From Caldimonas brevitalea (GTDB lineage Bacteria; Pseudomonadota; Gammaproteobacteria; Burkholderiales; Burkholderiaceae_C): 64,000 nt of DNA. The position numbers were made by a program, and so were the translations under genes. Location: assembly GCF_001017435.1 (NCBI RefSeq), contig NZ_CP011371.1:1240001-1304000 (forward strand), given 5' to 3'. The notes under the pieces were generated by a model that saw nothing but the letters and a program-made list of their open reading frames with translations, was not told where the DNA came from and ran no database searches. Of the stretch, positions 17,474-26,057 are shown one piece after another (positions within the stretch are counted from its first letter, which is position 1; each line of letters begins with the position of its first letter).

Positions 17474-18622
17474 ATGCAAAGCTCGACCCTCAAACGCTGG
17501 TCCTGGGTGCACAAGTGGAGCAGCATCGTCTGCACCGCGTTCATGCTGCTGCTGTGTGTCACCGGGCTGCCGCTGATCTTCCACCACGAGATCGGGCACT
17601 TGCTCGGCACGGAAGTCGAAGCGCCGCCCATGCCGAACAGCACGCAGAGGGTCAGCTTGGACCGGGTGCTCGAGGTGGCGCATGCGCAGCACCCGGACCG
17701 GGTCGTGCAGTTCGCCTCCCAGCCCGAGGACAGCACCGACTTGTGGTTCGTCACGCTGACGCCCACGCTCGACCCCACCGACGACTTCCGCTCGGTGGCC
17801 GTCGACGCACGCACCGGCGAGGTGCTGGCGCAGCCGCGCTTCGACGAGGGTTTCATCTGGGTGATGTTCAAGCTCCATGTCGATCTCTTCGCCGGGCTGC
17901 CGGGCAAGCTGTTCCTCGGGCTGATGGGCCTGTTGCTGCTGGTGGCCATCGTCAGCGGCGTGGTGCTCTACGGCCCCTTCATGCGCAAGCTCGAGTTCGG
18001 CACCGTGCGGCGCGGACGGCAGCCGCGGCTGAAGTGGCTGGACCTGCACAACGTGTTGGGCGTCGTCACGCTGATGTGGCTGTTCGTGGTCGGCGCCACC
18101 GGCATGATCAACACCTGGGCCGATCTGCTGATCAAGTACTGGCAGCACGATCAGCTCACCACTTTGCTGGCACCGTACCAAGGCCAGCCGGTGGTGCCCC
18201 ACGCCGAGCGAGCACCGGTGCAGCGGGCGCTGGAGGCAGCGTCGCGACAGGCACCCGGCATGAACTTGTCTTTCATCGCGTTTGCCGGCACGGCGTTCTC
18301 GAGCCCGCACCACACCACGTTTTTCATGCGCGGCAACCAGCCGCTCACCTCTCGCTTGCTGCAACCGGTGCTGGTCGATGTCCGCACCGCAGAGGTCACC
18401 GCGGCACCGCCTCTGCCCTGGTACCTGGCCGCCCTGCAGTTGTCGCAGCCCTTGCACTTCGGCGACTACGGCGGACGGCCGATGCAAATCCTGTGGGCCT
18501 TGCTGGACATCGTCTCGATCGTCGTGCTCGGCAGCGGCCTGTACCTGTGGTTGCGCAAGGGGCAACCCGCAGCGGTCACCGAAGACAGTGCAGCGGTGCA
18601 AGAGGCGAGGGCGATTTCATGA
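17474..18622 (+). CDS. PepSY-associated iron-uptake membrane protein
   Basis: 382 residues with four membrane helices (about 14-36, 150-172, 196-214 and 350-370) and periplasmic PepSY regions. The N-terminus LKRWSWVHKWSSIVCTAFML is typical of the family. Such proteins are encoded beside siderophore receptors and are thought to reduce or release iron from siderophores in the periplasm or inner membrane. It begins nine bases after the receptor stop, so it shares the Fur-regulated transcript. Confidence 0.88.
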   Translation: MQSSTLKRWSWVHKWSSIVCTAFMLLLCVTGLPLIFHHEIGHLLGTEVEAPPMPNSTQRVSLDRVLEVAHAQHPDRVVQFASQPEDSTDLWFVTLTPTLDPTDDFRSVAVDARTGEVLAQPRFDEGFIWVMFKLHVDLFAGLPGKLFLGLMGLLLLVAIVSGVVLYGPFMRKLEFGTVRRGRQPRLKWLDLHNVLGVVTLMWLFVVGATGMINTWADLLIKYWQHDQLTTLLAPYQGQPVVPHAERAPVQRALEAASRQAPGMNLSFIAFAGTAFSSPHHTTFFMRGNQPLTSRLLQPVLVDVRTAEVTAAPPLPWYLAALQLSQPLHFGDYGGRPMQILWALLDIVSIVVLGSGLYLWLRKGQPAAVTEDSAAVQEARAIS

Positions 18623-18813
18623 GCGGCACACCACCACCTCGTTCCGCCTGGTCATGGGCGATCTGGCGGTGGCCCGTCGTTCTGGCGGTGTTGACCGGTG
18701 TCGGGCTGGTGTCCGGCTTGTTCAGCGACGGCGGTCTCGGCGATGCCATCGCGGGGATGAGCCTGGCAGTGCCTGTGGCGGCGTCAATCTGGTTCGGATG
18801 GCGCCGGCCCTGA
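18619..18813 (+). CDS. Small two-helix membrane protein of the iron-uptake operon
   Basis: 64 residues with two hydrophobic segments (about 17-34 and 42-60). The start overlaps the PepSY stop by four bases (ATGA). No family recognised; a role beside the PepSY protein is inferred from coupling only. Confidence 0.7.
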   Translation: MSGTPPPRSAWSWAIWRWPVVLAVLTGVGLVSGLFSDGGLGDAIAGMSLAVPVAASIWFGWRRP

Positions 18814-18829
18814 CGGACGCCAGCCTCCC

Positions 18830-20260
18830 TCACGCCGTCTCGTCCTCCGCCCCCGACTGCTTGTAAGCCGCCGGATCCACCCCCAACGCCTTCAACTTCC
18901 GGTACATCGTCGCCAAGGTCAGCTTCAGCTCCGCGCAGGCCGGCTTCACCGACCCGCCATGCCGGCGCAGCGCTTCCTCCAGCAAGCTGCGCTCGATTAT
19001 CGCCACCGACTCGTCGAAGGACCGTGTGGCCGCAGCCGAGGACGCCTTGCCGTCGACGAAGATGGGTAACCCCAGCAACATACGTTCGGCACAGCTCTTC
19101 AACTCGCGCACATTGCCCGGCCAACGTGAGGCCAACAAGGCCTGGTGCTGCTCCGGGGTGAGCGGCGGCGCGGGCATCTGGTAGCGCAGGCTGGCCTGCT
19201 GTAGGAAACCTTGGAACAAGGTCAGGATGTCGCCGATGCGGTCGCGCAAGGGCGGCACCTGCAGCGACACCACGTTGAGCCGGTAAAACAAATCGGGACG
19301 GAACTGGCCTTTGTGGCTCAGTTCTTCCAGGCTCACCTTGGTCGCGGCCACCACGCGGAAGTTGACCGGGATCGGCTTGTTGTTGCCCAGGCGCTCGACT
19401 TCGCGCTCCTGCAGCACCCGCAGCACCTTGGCTTGCAGCGACAGTGGCATGGCCTCGATCTCGTCGAGGAACAAGGTGCCGTTTTTCGCATGTTCGATCT
19501 TGCCGATGCGCTGTTTGCCGGCGCCGGTGAAGGCGCCGGCCTCGTGACCAAACAGCTCGCTTTCGAACAAATTCTCGGGAATGGCAGCGCAATTGACCGC
19601 GACAAAGTTTCCCGAGCGGTGCCCGAAGTCGTGCAGGCAGCGCGCCACCAACTCCTTGCCCGTGCCGGTCTCACCGTTGATCAGCACATCCGCGGGTGTC
19701 GGCGCCAGCCGCAGGATCAGGTCACGCAGTTCGCGGATCGGCGCGCTGTCGCCGATCACGATCTTGTCGATGCCCGCCGATTCGGCCAGGCGGTTGCGCA
19801 ACTGGCGGTTCTCCAGCACCAGGCGGTACTGGTCGGAGGCGCGCGCGACCACGGCCAGCAGCCTTTCGCGGCTGAACGGTTTTTCGAGAAAGTCGTAGGC
19901 GCCGGCGCGGATCGCCTGGATGGCGGTGGGAATGTCGCCATGGCCGGTCATCAGCACCACCGGCATTTCCCGGTCCTTCTGCCGGGCGATCTCGAGCACC
20001 GACAACCCGTCGGAGCGGGGCAGGCGCAGGTCGGTCAACACCATCGCGGCGACGTTACCCGACAGATACCGGGTCGCCGACTCGGCGTCTTCGAAGCTCG
20101 CCACGTCGTAGCCCGCCATCTGCAGCGAGCGCTCCACGCCGGCACGGAACGCCTCGTCGTCCTCGACGACCACCACACGCTTGCCGCTCGGCTCGTGGGG
20201 TGCCGGCTGAGATGACGATGACGACGACGACGAAGAAGATGATGATGAAGATGCGAGCAT
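18830..20260 (-). CDS. Sigma-54-dependent response regulator (NtrC/DctD type)
   Basis: 476 residues. Receiver domain 28-145 has phospho-acceptor Asp77 (VLTDLRLP) and a Lys in FLEKPF. The AAA+ domain has Walker A GETGTGKE (196-203), the sigma-54 contact loop GAFTGA (242-247) and FLDEIEAMP. A Fis-type helix-turn-helix lies at the C-terminus (ACAELKLTLATMYRKLKAL). It activates sigma-54 promoters when phosphorylated, presumably by the TPR-kinase encoded just upstream. The first 17 residues are M-L-A followed by 14 serines, encoded by a TCN repeat; no later in-frame ATG precedes the receiver domain. Confidence 0.92.
   Translation of the reverse strand: MLASSSSSSSSSSSSSSQPAPHEPSGKRVVVVEDDEAFRAGVERSLQMAGYDVASFEDAESATRYLSGNVAAMVLTDLRLPRSDGLSVLEIARQKDREMPVVLMTGHGDIPTAIQAIRAGAYDFLEKPFSRERLLAVVARASDQYRLVLENRQLRNRLAESAGIDKIVIGDSAPIRELRDLILRLAPTPADVLINGETGTGKELVARCLHDFGHRSGNFVAVNCAAIPENLFESELFGHEAGAFTGAGKQRIGKIEHAKNGTLFLDEIEAMPLSLQAKVLRVLQEREVERLGNNKPIPVNFRVVAATKVSLEELSHKGQFRPDLFYRLNVVSLQVPPLRDRIGDILTLFQGFLQQASLRYQMPAPPLTPEQHQALLASRWPGNVRELKSCAERMLLGLPIFVDGKASSAAATRSFDESVAIIERSLLEEALRRHGGSVKPACAELKLTLATMYRKLKALGVDPAAYKQSGAEDETA
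20210..20251 (-). repeat. TCN trinucleotide repeat encoding 14 serines
   Basis: Fourteen consecutive TCA/TCT/TCG codons at the extreme 5' end of the sigma-54 regulator gene. Unit-number change would keep the frame and only alter the serine tail. Confidence 0.85.
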
Positions 20261-20568
20261 TCATCCGTCCTGTTGATTGTTTTGCTGCCATCGATCGGGC
20301 CGCGGCTCCTGGCCGGCCGGCTGCGATGGACAAGGGCCCTGCACCTACTGCAAGCTGCGGGCCAGACGAGGGGAGGCCTCCCTCGGAACGCATTTCACAC
20401 CCGCCCGACCGCCTGGCAGCCCTCGCCGGCTTGGCAAATCCCTGGCGCCTTGGCGTGGGAGCCGTCGGCGCCGACCGGCGGCATCTTCTCAAACTTGCGC
20501 CGGGCCCTGCGACCGCATTTGCAAAAATGAGAACATCGCGACGCTGGTGCGAGCGAGGCAGGGCGCCG
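20261..20568. other. 308-base gap between kinase and sigma-54 regulator genes
   Basis: Both flanking genes are on the minus strand. I see no convincing gene, terminator or -24/-12 promoter here, so the regulator may have its own unrecognised promoter or be co-transcribed with the kinase. Confidence 0.5.
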
Positions 20569-22434
20569 TCAGCCGGTCGCGCCGGGGCCTTTGGCGCCAG
20601 CGTGATGCCGCGGCAGGCGGATCTCGAACACCGCCCCTCCGTGCGGCGCGTTGCGGGCCGTCAGCTCACCCCCCATCTCGCGCACCGCGTCGCGGGACAG
20701 CGCCAGGCCGAGGCCCAGGCCGCGCCCGGCGGTCTTGGTCGAGAAAAAGGGCTGGAACAAGCGCTCCAGCACGGGCTCCGAGAGGCCTGGGCCGCTGTCG
20801 ACGACCGTCAAGGTCACGTCGGTGTCGCTGGCGGTGCAGGACACCGAGATGCGCCGGTGCGCGCGGCCCTCCAGCACGTCGAGTGCATTGTTGAGCAGGT
20901 TGGCGATCACGCGCACCAGACGACCCTCCTGGGCCCGCACCGACAGCGGCGGCAGCTCGACGACGATCTCGCACGGCGTTTGCGTCAGCCGCGAGCGCAG
21001 GTTGCCCATGGCCTCCGAGACGGCGCTGGCCAGGTCGACCGGCTCCGGATGGCAGGCCGACGGCACTGGAAAGGCGGCCAGCTTGAAGGTCAGGTCACGC
21101 AAATGGGTGCTGAGCTTGAGCATCGACTCGATGCTGCGGCGCACTTCTTCGTGTTCGCCGCGCTCGATCAGCTCGATCGTCATTTCCGCCAGCAAGCGGA
21201 TCGAGGCCATCGGCTGGTTCAATTCGTGGTTCACGCCGGCGACGAGATGGCCGACGTTGGAGAGCCGCTGCGCATAGGCCAAGGTCTGCTCGGAGCGCCG
21301 CAATTCCTGCTCGGCTTCGAGGTCGAGCGACAGCAAGGCCGCGCGCAGCGAGATGGCCTCGCGCTGCTGTTCCGACTCGACCCGTGTCGCCTCCCGATAG
21401 GCCTCGTAGGCGCCCTGCAGGTCGCCCACCTGTTCGAGGAGGTCGGCCAGCAAGCGCAGCGCCGCCGGCAGATTGGACTCCATCGGCACCCCGGTGAGGT
21501 AGGCCACCGCGCGCCGTGCACAGGCGATCGACGAGCCCTGCCGGCCCAGGCGGTCGCGAAACTCGGCGAAGCGCAGCCACGCCAGCCCGCGCTCCATCGG
21601 GCTGTCCCAACGGCGGGCCCAGGTGGCCAGCTTGGCGAGTGCGAGCCGGGTGGTGCGAGCGTCGCCGTTGATCATCGCGACGCTCGCAATGGTGCCCAGC
21701 ACGTCGGCGCCGGCCGGGTCCCAGCGACCGACGTCGAATGTGTGTATGTCGGGCAGGGCCGCGGCGGCGCGGGCGTATTCCTCGCGGGCGGCTGCCGGGT
21801 TGCCGAGGTCCGCCTGCTGCCGGCCGAGCTGATAGTGGAAAAAGGCCTGGTTGTGGCGCAGGCGGATCTCCAGCAACGGGTTCTCGGAACTGGGCAGCGT
21901 CACCACTGCGCGCTCGGCCGAGCGCACCGCCTGCTCCAGTTCGCCGGCCAGGCAGTGGGCCAGGGCCAGCAGGTTGTAGGAGCGCGCCAGTTCGGTGCGG
22001 TTGTCCATCGACTCGAAACGCAGCGCCGCCTCGGTCAGCAGCGTGCGGGCGCGCTCATGCTCGTTCACCGCCAGACAGCAGCGGCCGCGCAGCATCAACA
22101 CCTTGGTGGCGCGCCACCGGTCGTCCAGCCGTTCCAGCATCGGCTGCGCCTCCAGGCACAGCACATAGGCACGGTCGGGTCGGCGCAGATGGTGCATCAC
22201 ACTCGCGCCGCGGTAGAGCGTGCGGGCGAGCACACTCGGGTCACCGCCGGCACGGGCGAGCAGCACCGCTTCTTCCACCAGCGACGACGCGCGGTCGCGG
22301 TCGGCGAACACGCTTTCGTGCGATTGCTGCAGCCGTCGCTCGATGTCGGCCGGCAACGTCCGCTCTGCCGGCGTGTGCGGCCAGAGGGTGGGACGGTCTT
22401 CCAGAAACAGATAGGGCTCGTGCTGTTCGGCCAT
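20569..22434 (-). CDS. Cytoplasmic TPR-sensor histidine kinase
   Basis: 621 residues, no membrane helix. Residues about 30-370 are TPR-like helical repeats. A coiled linker leads to the dimerisation domain with phospho-acceptor His403 (VAGVNHELNQP), then a complete HATPase: N-box ANLLNNALD (511-519), DSGPG (546-550) and GRGLGLGL (571-578). The kinase core resembles the DctB/NtrB type, which fits the sigma-54 regulator downstream. The TPR part probably reads a protein or small-molecule signal in the cytoplasm. Start 22434 is the first ATG after a non-conserved leader. A second protein of this architecture, but inactive, lies at 30094-31821. Confidence 0.88.
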   Translation of the reverse strand: MAEQHEPYLFLEDRPTLWPHTPAERTLPADIERRLQQSHESVFADRDRASSLVEEAVLLARAGGDPSVLARTLYRGASVMHHLRRPDRAYVLCLEAQPMLERLDDRWRATKVLMLRGRCCLAVNEHERARTLLTEAALRFESMDNRTELARSYNLLALAHCLAGELEQAVRSAERAVVTLPSSENPLLEIRLRHNQAFFHYQLGRQQADLGNPAAAREEYARAAAALPDIHTFDVGRWDPAGADVLGTIASVAMINGDARTTRLALAKLATWARRWDSPMERGLAWLRFAEFRDRLGRQGSSIACARRAVAYLTGVPMESNLPAALRLLADLLEQVGDLQGAYEAYREATRVESEQQREAISLRAALLSLDLEAEQELRRSEQTLAYAQRLSNVGHLVAGVNHELNQPMASIRLLAEMTIELIERGEHEEVRRSIESMLKLSTHLRDLTFKLAAFPVPSACHPEPVDLASAVSEAMGNLRSRLTQTPCEIVVELPPLSVRAQEGRLVRVIANLLNNALDVLEGRAHRRISVSCTASDTDVTLTVVDSGPGLSEPVLERLFQPFFSTKTAGRGLGLGLALSRDAVREMGGELTARNAPHGGAVFEIRLPRHHAGAKGPGATG

Positions 22435-22542
22435 GACGGTGTCGGGTACGGGCAGGCGGTGCGGAGGCCGGAGGCCGCGCGGACCGGCGCGGTCGCGCGT
22501 ACGCAACCTTATCAGTTCGGCATTCCGTCAGGCGTAGCAGAT

Positions 22543-22566
22543 GGTGCACAACGAGGTGCACGACGA
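22543..22566 (+). repeat. Tandem 12-bp repeat GGTGCACRACGA x2
   Basis: Two adjacent copies with one mismatch, between the hpaB stop and the TPR-kinase start and about 109 bases upstream of the latter. Possible regulator site; no known consensus matched. Confidence 0.55.
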
Positions 22567-22594
22567 TGCGGCGTCGCACCGGCCGCGCCGCCGC

Positions 22595-23050
22595 TCACCC
22601 CCTGATCCACATGTACTGGCCCGCTCCGAGGCCTTCGAACATTTCGTCGGATGACTTGAGCAGGTGGTCGCGCCAATAGCGGCCGTGTTCGGTGTAGTGC
22701 ACCAGCAGTTCGGCCAACCAGCTGCCGTCGATCTCGTAGGACAGCGGCACGCGCACGATCAGCAGCACGTTGCCGGTGTCCGGGTTCAGGCCCAGCTGGG
22801 CCTGGTCTTGCGCGTACACCAGCAGGTTGGACTCGAGCATCAGGCGGAACACCACCAGGGTCCGCCCCGCGGTCACGGTGCCGAAGTCGAACTGCAGGTA
22901 CATCGCGTCGGGATCGTTCTCGACGTGGTCCAGCACCACGGTGAAACCTTCGACTTCCAGTGTGCGCGTCTGCAGCACGGTCTCGGGATCACCCAGACCG
23001 GTGACGAGACACAGCTCTTGCAAGAGTTCGGCGTAACGTTCGGCTCCCAT
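22595..23050 (-). CDS. hpaB: HpaB-type general T3SS chaperone (CesT fold)
   Basis: 151 residues, acidic, the usual size of HpaB (about 156). The stretch GTVTAGRTLVVFRLMLESNL, YAQDQAQLGL and the end EHGRYWRDHLLKSSDEMFEGL are as I remember the HpaB family of Xanthomonas and Ralstonia. HpaB binds many effectors and the ATPase and sets secretion order. Synteny agrees: in Xanthomonas hpaB lies downstream of hrcS and hpaA, as here. It is the last gene of the sctU operon. Confidence 0.85.
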   Translation of the reverse strand: MGAERYAELLQELCLVTGLGDPETVLQTRTLEVEGFTVVLDHVENDPDAMYLQFDFGTVTAGRTLVVFRLMLESNLLVYAQDQAQLGLNPDTGNVLLIVRVPLSYEIDGSWLAELLVHYTEHGRYWRDHLLKSSDEMFEGLGAGQYMWIRG

Positions 23051-23112
23051 GGGTCGCTCCGCAGCTTTCTACGTGGGGAATGATGGGGATGATGATGTGG
23101 CGGCACCGGACG

Positions 23113-23970
23113 TCAGTCTCGGTGCCCGGCCAGGACCTGCAGGCGGGCCAGCATGGCGTCGAGTTCAGACTCGACACGTCGACGTTGCAGGTGCACCAGC
23201 ATCAACGGCAGGATCCGGTACAACGAGCGGGCCGCATGGGCGTCGGCGGCCAGGGGCTTCGGGTCCGGGCCGACCGCATTCAGCAGCCGCTCGCGCACGT
23301 CACCGAGGCCGTTCTTGCCCAGGTCCACGGTGCCGCGCGCCAGCATCAGCGCCGCGACCTCCCGCAGCAGCTGCCCGCGCATGCCGGGGGCAGCTCCTGA
23401 CGCACCGCCGTGACGCCGAGCGTCGACGGCGGCCAGCGCGAGCGTCACGAACGATGCCAGCGTGGCCAGGCGCGGCGTGTGCCCCGGCCCCGTGCGCAAG
23501 GCAGCAGCGGCCCCCGCATCGGGGCCGCCTTCGGCCGCCGCGCCCTGCCGGTTGCGGGACTTGGCGCCGGCGTTGCGGGTCGCACGCCGTTCGCGGGCCT
23601 GCCCGTTCTCGTCGCCGCGCTCGTCGCGGTCTTGCTTGCCACCCCGTGACGACACCGACGTTGGCGCATCACCGCCGGCTTGCGACTCTCCGCTCCCGCC
23701 CGGGCGGTCGTCGGCTTCCGGAAGGTTGGCGTCTGGCGACGGCCCGGCATTCTTGCTGCGCGGGCTGGGGCGGCGCTGGCTCTGCGGCGGCATGCGTTGC
23801 GCGGGGCGACCGTGCCGGAACACTGCGTTGCCGAACTGGCCCAGTCGGTGTCCGCCTTCGTTGCGCTGGCCCTGAGGCTGGGCGGTCGCGTGTGCGGCGC
23901 CCGTGTCGTGGGGGTGGCGCAACGCGACGTGGGGCAGCGGGGGGAGGTGGGTGGTTTTGTGAGCGCTCAT
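23113..23970 (-). CDS. HpaA-like T3SS control protein (by position)
   Basis: 285 residues. The N-terminal half is His/Pro/Gln-rich and disordered, the middle is a charged cluster (QDRDERGDENGQARERRATR), and the last 120 residues are predicted helical (LREVAALMLARGTVDLGKNG; RSLYRILPLMLVHLQRRR). I do not recognise it by sequence. Its place between sctS and hpaB, its length and its basic disordered region match HpaA, a secreted control protein that works with HpaB in Xanthomonas. The call rests on synteny. Confidence 0.55.
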   Translation of the reverse strand: MSAHKTTHLPPLPHVALRHPHDTGAAHATAQPQGQRNEGGHRLGQFGNAVFRHGRPAQRMPPQSQRRPSPRSKNAGPSPDANLPEADDRPGGSGESQAGGDAPTSVSSRGGKQDRDERGDENGQARERRATRNAGAKSRNRQGAAAEGGPDAGAAAALRTGPGHTPRLATLASFVTLALAAVDARRHGGASGAAPGMRGQLLREVAALMLARGTVDLGKNGLGDVRERLLNAVGPDPKPLAADAHAARSLYRILPLMLVHLQRRRVESELDAMLARLQVLAGHRD

Positions 23971-24045
23971 CCGGGTGCTCCTGGTCGACAGCCCCTGGTC
24001 GGGCAGGGGCGTGCAGCGTGCAGTGGTACAGCCATGAACCCGTGC

Positions 24046-24306
24046 TCAGGCCACAGCGGTCTTGAAGACACTCTGGGCGAACTCGAACACCGCCGCCGCG
24101 CCCCAGGGCGCGGCCAGCAGCAAGGTGACGGTCACCGCGATCAGCTTGGCGGCCTGGCCGATGGTGGCGTCCTGCAGCGAGGTGATGGCCTGCACGAAGG
24201 ACACCAGCAGGCCGACCCCGGCGGCCACCAGAACCACCGGCAGGGACACCAACAGACACAGCAGCATGGCCTGAGAGGTCAGCTGGATGACGTTTTCGTA
24301 GTCCAT
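24046..24306 (-). CDS. sctS: T3SS export apparatus protein SctS (HrcS)
   Basis: 86 residues with two membrane helices: LTSQAMLLCLLVSLPVVLVA and the second after LQDATIGQAAKLIAV. Small FliQ homologue that, with SctR and SctT, forms the export gate in the inner membrane. Gene order sctR-sctS is universal. Confidence 0.95.
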   Translation of the reverse strand: MDYENVIQLTSQAMLLCLLVSLPVVLVAAGVGLLVSFVQAITSLQDATIGQAAKLIAVTVTLLLAAPWGAAAVFEFAQSVFKTAVA

Positions 24307-24319
24307 GATGTACGTGTCC

Positions 24320-24979
24320 TCAGCGATAGGTGAGCACCAGCCCGTGCATCAATGTCGACCAACCATCCAGCACCACGAACAGCAACAGCTTGAACGGGAT
24401 GGAGAGCTGCGTCGGACTCACCTGCGACAGGCCGAGTGCCAGCAGCACGTTCGCGATGATCAGGTCGACGACGACAAAGGCGATATACAGCAGGAAGCCG
24501 ATCTTGAACGCCTCGGTCAGCTCCGACAGCGTGAAGGCGGGGGCGAGCACGATCAGGTCGTCCTTCTTCAGCTCCTTGGCGCGCTCGGCGGGCCAGACGG
24601 CGCCGGCAGACTTGAGGAAAAACGCCTTCTCGCGCTCGTGCGCATGTTTGTCGAGAAACTTGCGCACCGGCTCCCGCGCAACGTTGAAGACCTGACCGAC
24701 CTGCTGGCTGGCGCTGCTGCCGATGCCTTGCCTCAGCATCTGGTCGTACGAGTCCATTGCCAGCGGCGCCATGATGTAGCCCGAGATGATCAGGGCCAGC
24801 CCGTTGATCACCATGTTGGGCGGCACCTGTTGCACGCCCAGCGCGTTGCGCAACAGGCCGAGCACGACGACGATCTTGGTATAGGACGTCACCATCATCG
24901 CGGTGAAGGGCAACAGCCCCACCGCGAAGGCGATGACGATCAGCGGCAGGACTTCAATGGGCTGTGCTGTCGGGTTCAT
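24320..24979 (-). CDS. sctR: T3SS export apparatus protein SctR (HrcR)
   Basis: 219 residues, FliP family. The N-terminal helix LPLIVIAFAVGLLPFTAMMV, the family block TSYTKIVVVLGLLRNALGVQ and QVPPNMVINGLALI, and the late helix FLLYIAFVVVDLIIANVLLA are diagnostic. Five copies form the core of the export gate. ATG 24979 lies inside the end of sctQ (26-base overlap). Confidence 0.96.
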   Translation of the reverse strand: MNPTAQPIEVLPLIVIAFAVGLLPFTAMMVTSYTKIVVVLGLLRNALGVQQVPPNMVINGLALIISGYIMAPLAMDSYDQMLRQGIGSSASQQVGQVFNVAREPVRKFLDKHAHEREKAFFLKSAGAVWPAERAKELKKDDLIVLAPAFTLSELTEAFKIGFLLYIAFVVVDLIIANVLLALGLSQVSPTQLSIPFKLLLFVVLDGWSTLMHGLVLTYR

Positions 24980-26039
24980 CCTGGACCACCATGCGTGTGA
25001 TGCGTGCACCGAGGCGGTCGCCGACCGCCACCATCTCGGCATGCGCGATGAGTTGCCCGTACGCCGTCAGCCGCAACGGAGCCGCCGTCACCGATGCGGC
25101 CAGCTCGACGACATAACCCGGGCGCAAGGCCTCCAGTTCGGCCAGCGGGACCGGCACGGTGTCGACTTCGAAGCGCACCGGGATGTCGAGTTGATCCAGC
25201 GGGCCCGACATGGCCGCCGGTTGGCCGGCCTCGTCCTCTATGGCGTCGGTGTAGGGGGCGTGCGGCTCGTCGGCCATGTTCGGTTCTCCTTCGATCGTCA
25301 GTGAATCGGTGTCGAGGCGGGCGCTTGCGTAGAGCTGCTGGGCCGTCCCGGTCCTCCAGCGCAGCCAGCAGGGAGCGCCCGGAAGGCCGGCGCCGGGCTC
25401 GGGCAACAGCAACACATCGCCTGGCGACAGGCTGCGCAGCAGCGCGACCGACGCAGGTCGTTCTCCCAGCACGGCGGCCGCCGGCATCGCCAACCGGCGT
25501 CTCAGCGTCTCGCAACGTGTCGGCGTGCGACGGGCCAGCTCGCCCACCCGCTCGGCCAGCGGGCGCGGCAGCGTCTCGAATGCCAGCCACAGCTCGGTGC
25601 CCTGGGCGCCGCGCACGACGCTCCACACCCCCGCCGCATCCGGGGCGGAGGTGGGCTCCACGGCGTGCAAGGCGACCGGCCGCGTCGCCCCCAGGCCCCA
25701 CGCGGCCAGCGTTTGCAGCAGCGGGCCGATCAGGGCTTCGGCGGCGAGCGCGCGCAGCGGCTCGGACAGGTCGGCCGCACCGGCGACCGCCAGACCGGCC
25801 AAATGACGCGAGGCGAGCCGGAGTTCGACCGGCCCCGCGTCGGACGCGATGCGCAGCCGGTACTGCGGTCCGGTGGGCGCTGCGCGGCAAGCCATGGGGG
25901 GTGCTGCGGCGCCCAGCTCGCGCCACCAGGGCGCCAGGCGAGCGTCGTGTAGCAGCCGTGCGGCGCGCGCAGCCGTCGGGGTGACCGTCGGCAAGCAGGC
26001 TTCGAGCGACTTGATGGCGAGTGGGCTGCCGGGATGCAT
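24954..26039 (-). CDS. sctQ: T3SS cytoplasmic sorting-platform (C-ring) protein SctQ (HrcQ)
   Basis: 361 residues, YscQ/SpaO family. The divergent N-terminal part is followed by the SPOA (surface presentation of antigens) domain at about 285-355 (LDQLDIPVRFEVDTVPVPLA ... LRPGYVVELAASV ... GDRLGARITRMV). It forms the pods of the sorting platform that load substrates on the ATPase. An internal ATG at 25277 (residue 255), preceded by AAGGAGA, should give a separate 107-residue SctQ-C, as known for several SctQ proteins. Overlaps sctR by 26 bases. Confidence 0.9.
   Translation of the reverse strand: MHPGSPLAIKSLEACLPTVTPTAARAARLLHDARLAPWWRELGAAAPPMACRAAPTGPQYRLRIASDAGPVELRLASRHLAGLAVAGAADLSEPLRALAAEALIGPLLQTLAAWGLGATRPVALHAVEPTSAPDAAGVWSVVRGAQGTELWLAFETLPRPLAERVGELARRTPTRCETLRRRLAMPAAAVLGERPASVALLRSLSPGDVLLLPEPGAGLPGAPCWLRWRTGTAQQLYASARLDTDSLTIEGEPNMADEPHAPYTDAIEDEAGQPAAMSGPLDQLDIPVRFEVDTVPVPLAELEALRPGYVVELAASVTAAPLRLTAYGQLIAHAEMVAVGDRLGARITRMVVQDEPDSTAH
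25275..25291 (-). promoter_or_regulatory. Internal ribosome-binding site and start for SctQ-C
   Basis: On the minus strand AAGGAGA (25291-25285) stands seven bases before an in-frame ATG (25277-25275) inside sctQ. This is a stronger site than those of most neighbouring genes, and it gives a product that starts just before the SPOA domain and has the expected size of about 107 residues. Confidence 0.7.
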
Positions 26040-26057
26040 GGTGGTGCGTGTGGGGCG

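Noticed and set aside
20200..22605. 801-codon plus-strand open frame
   Set aside because: Antisense to the TPR-histidine kinase; Gln/His/Arg-rich shadow.
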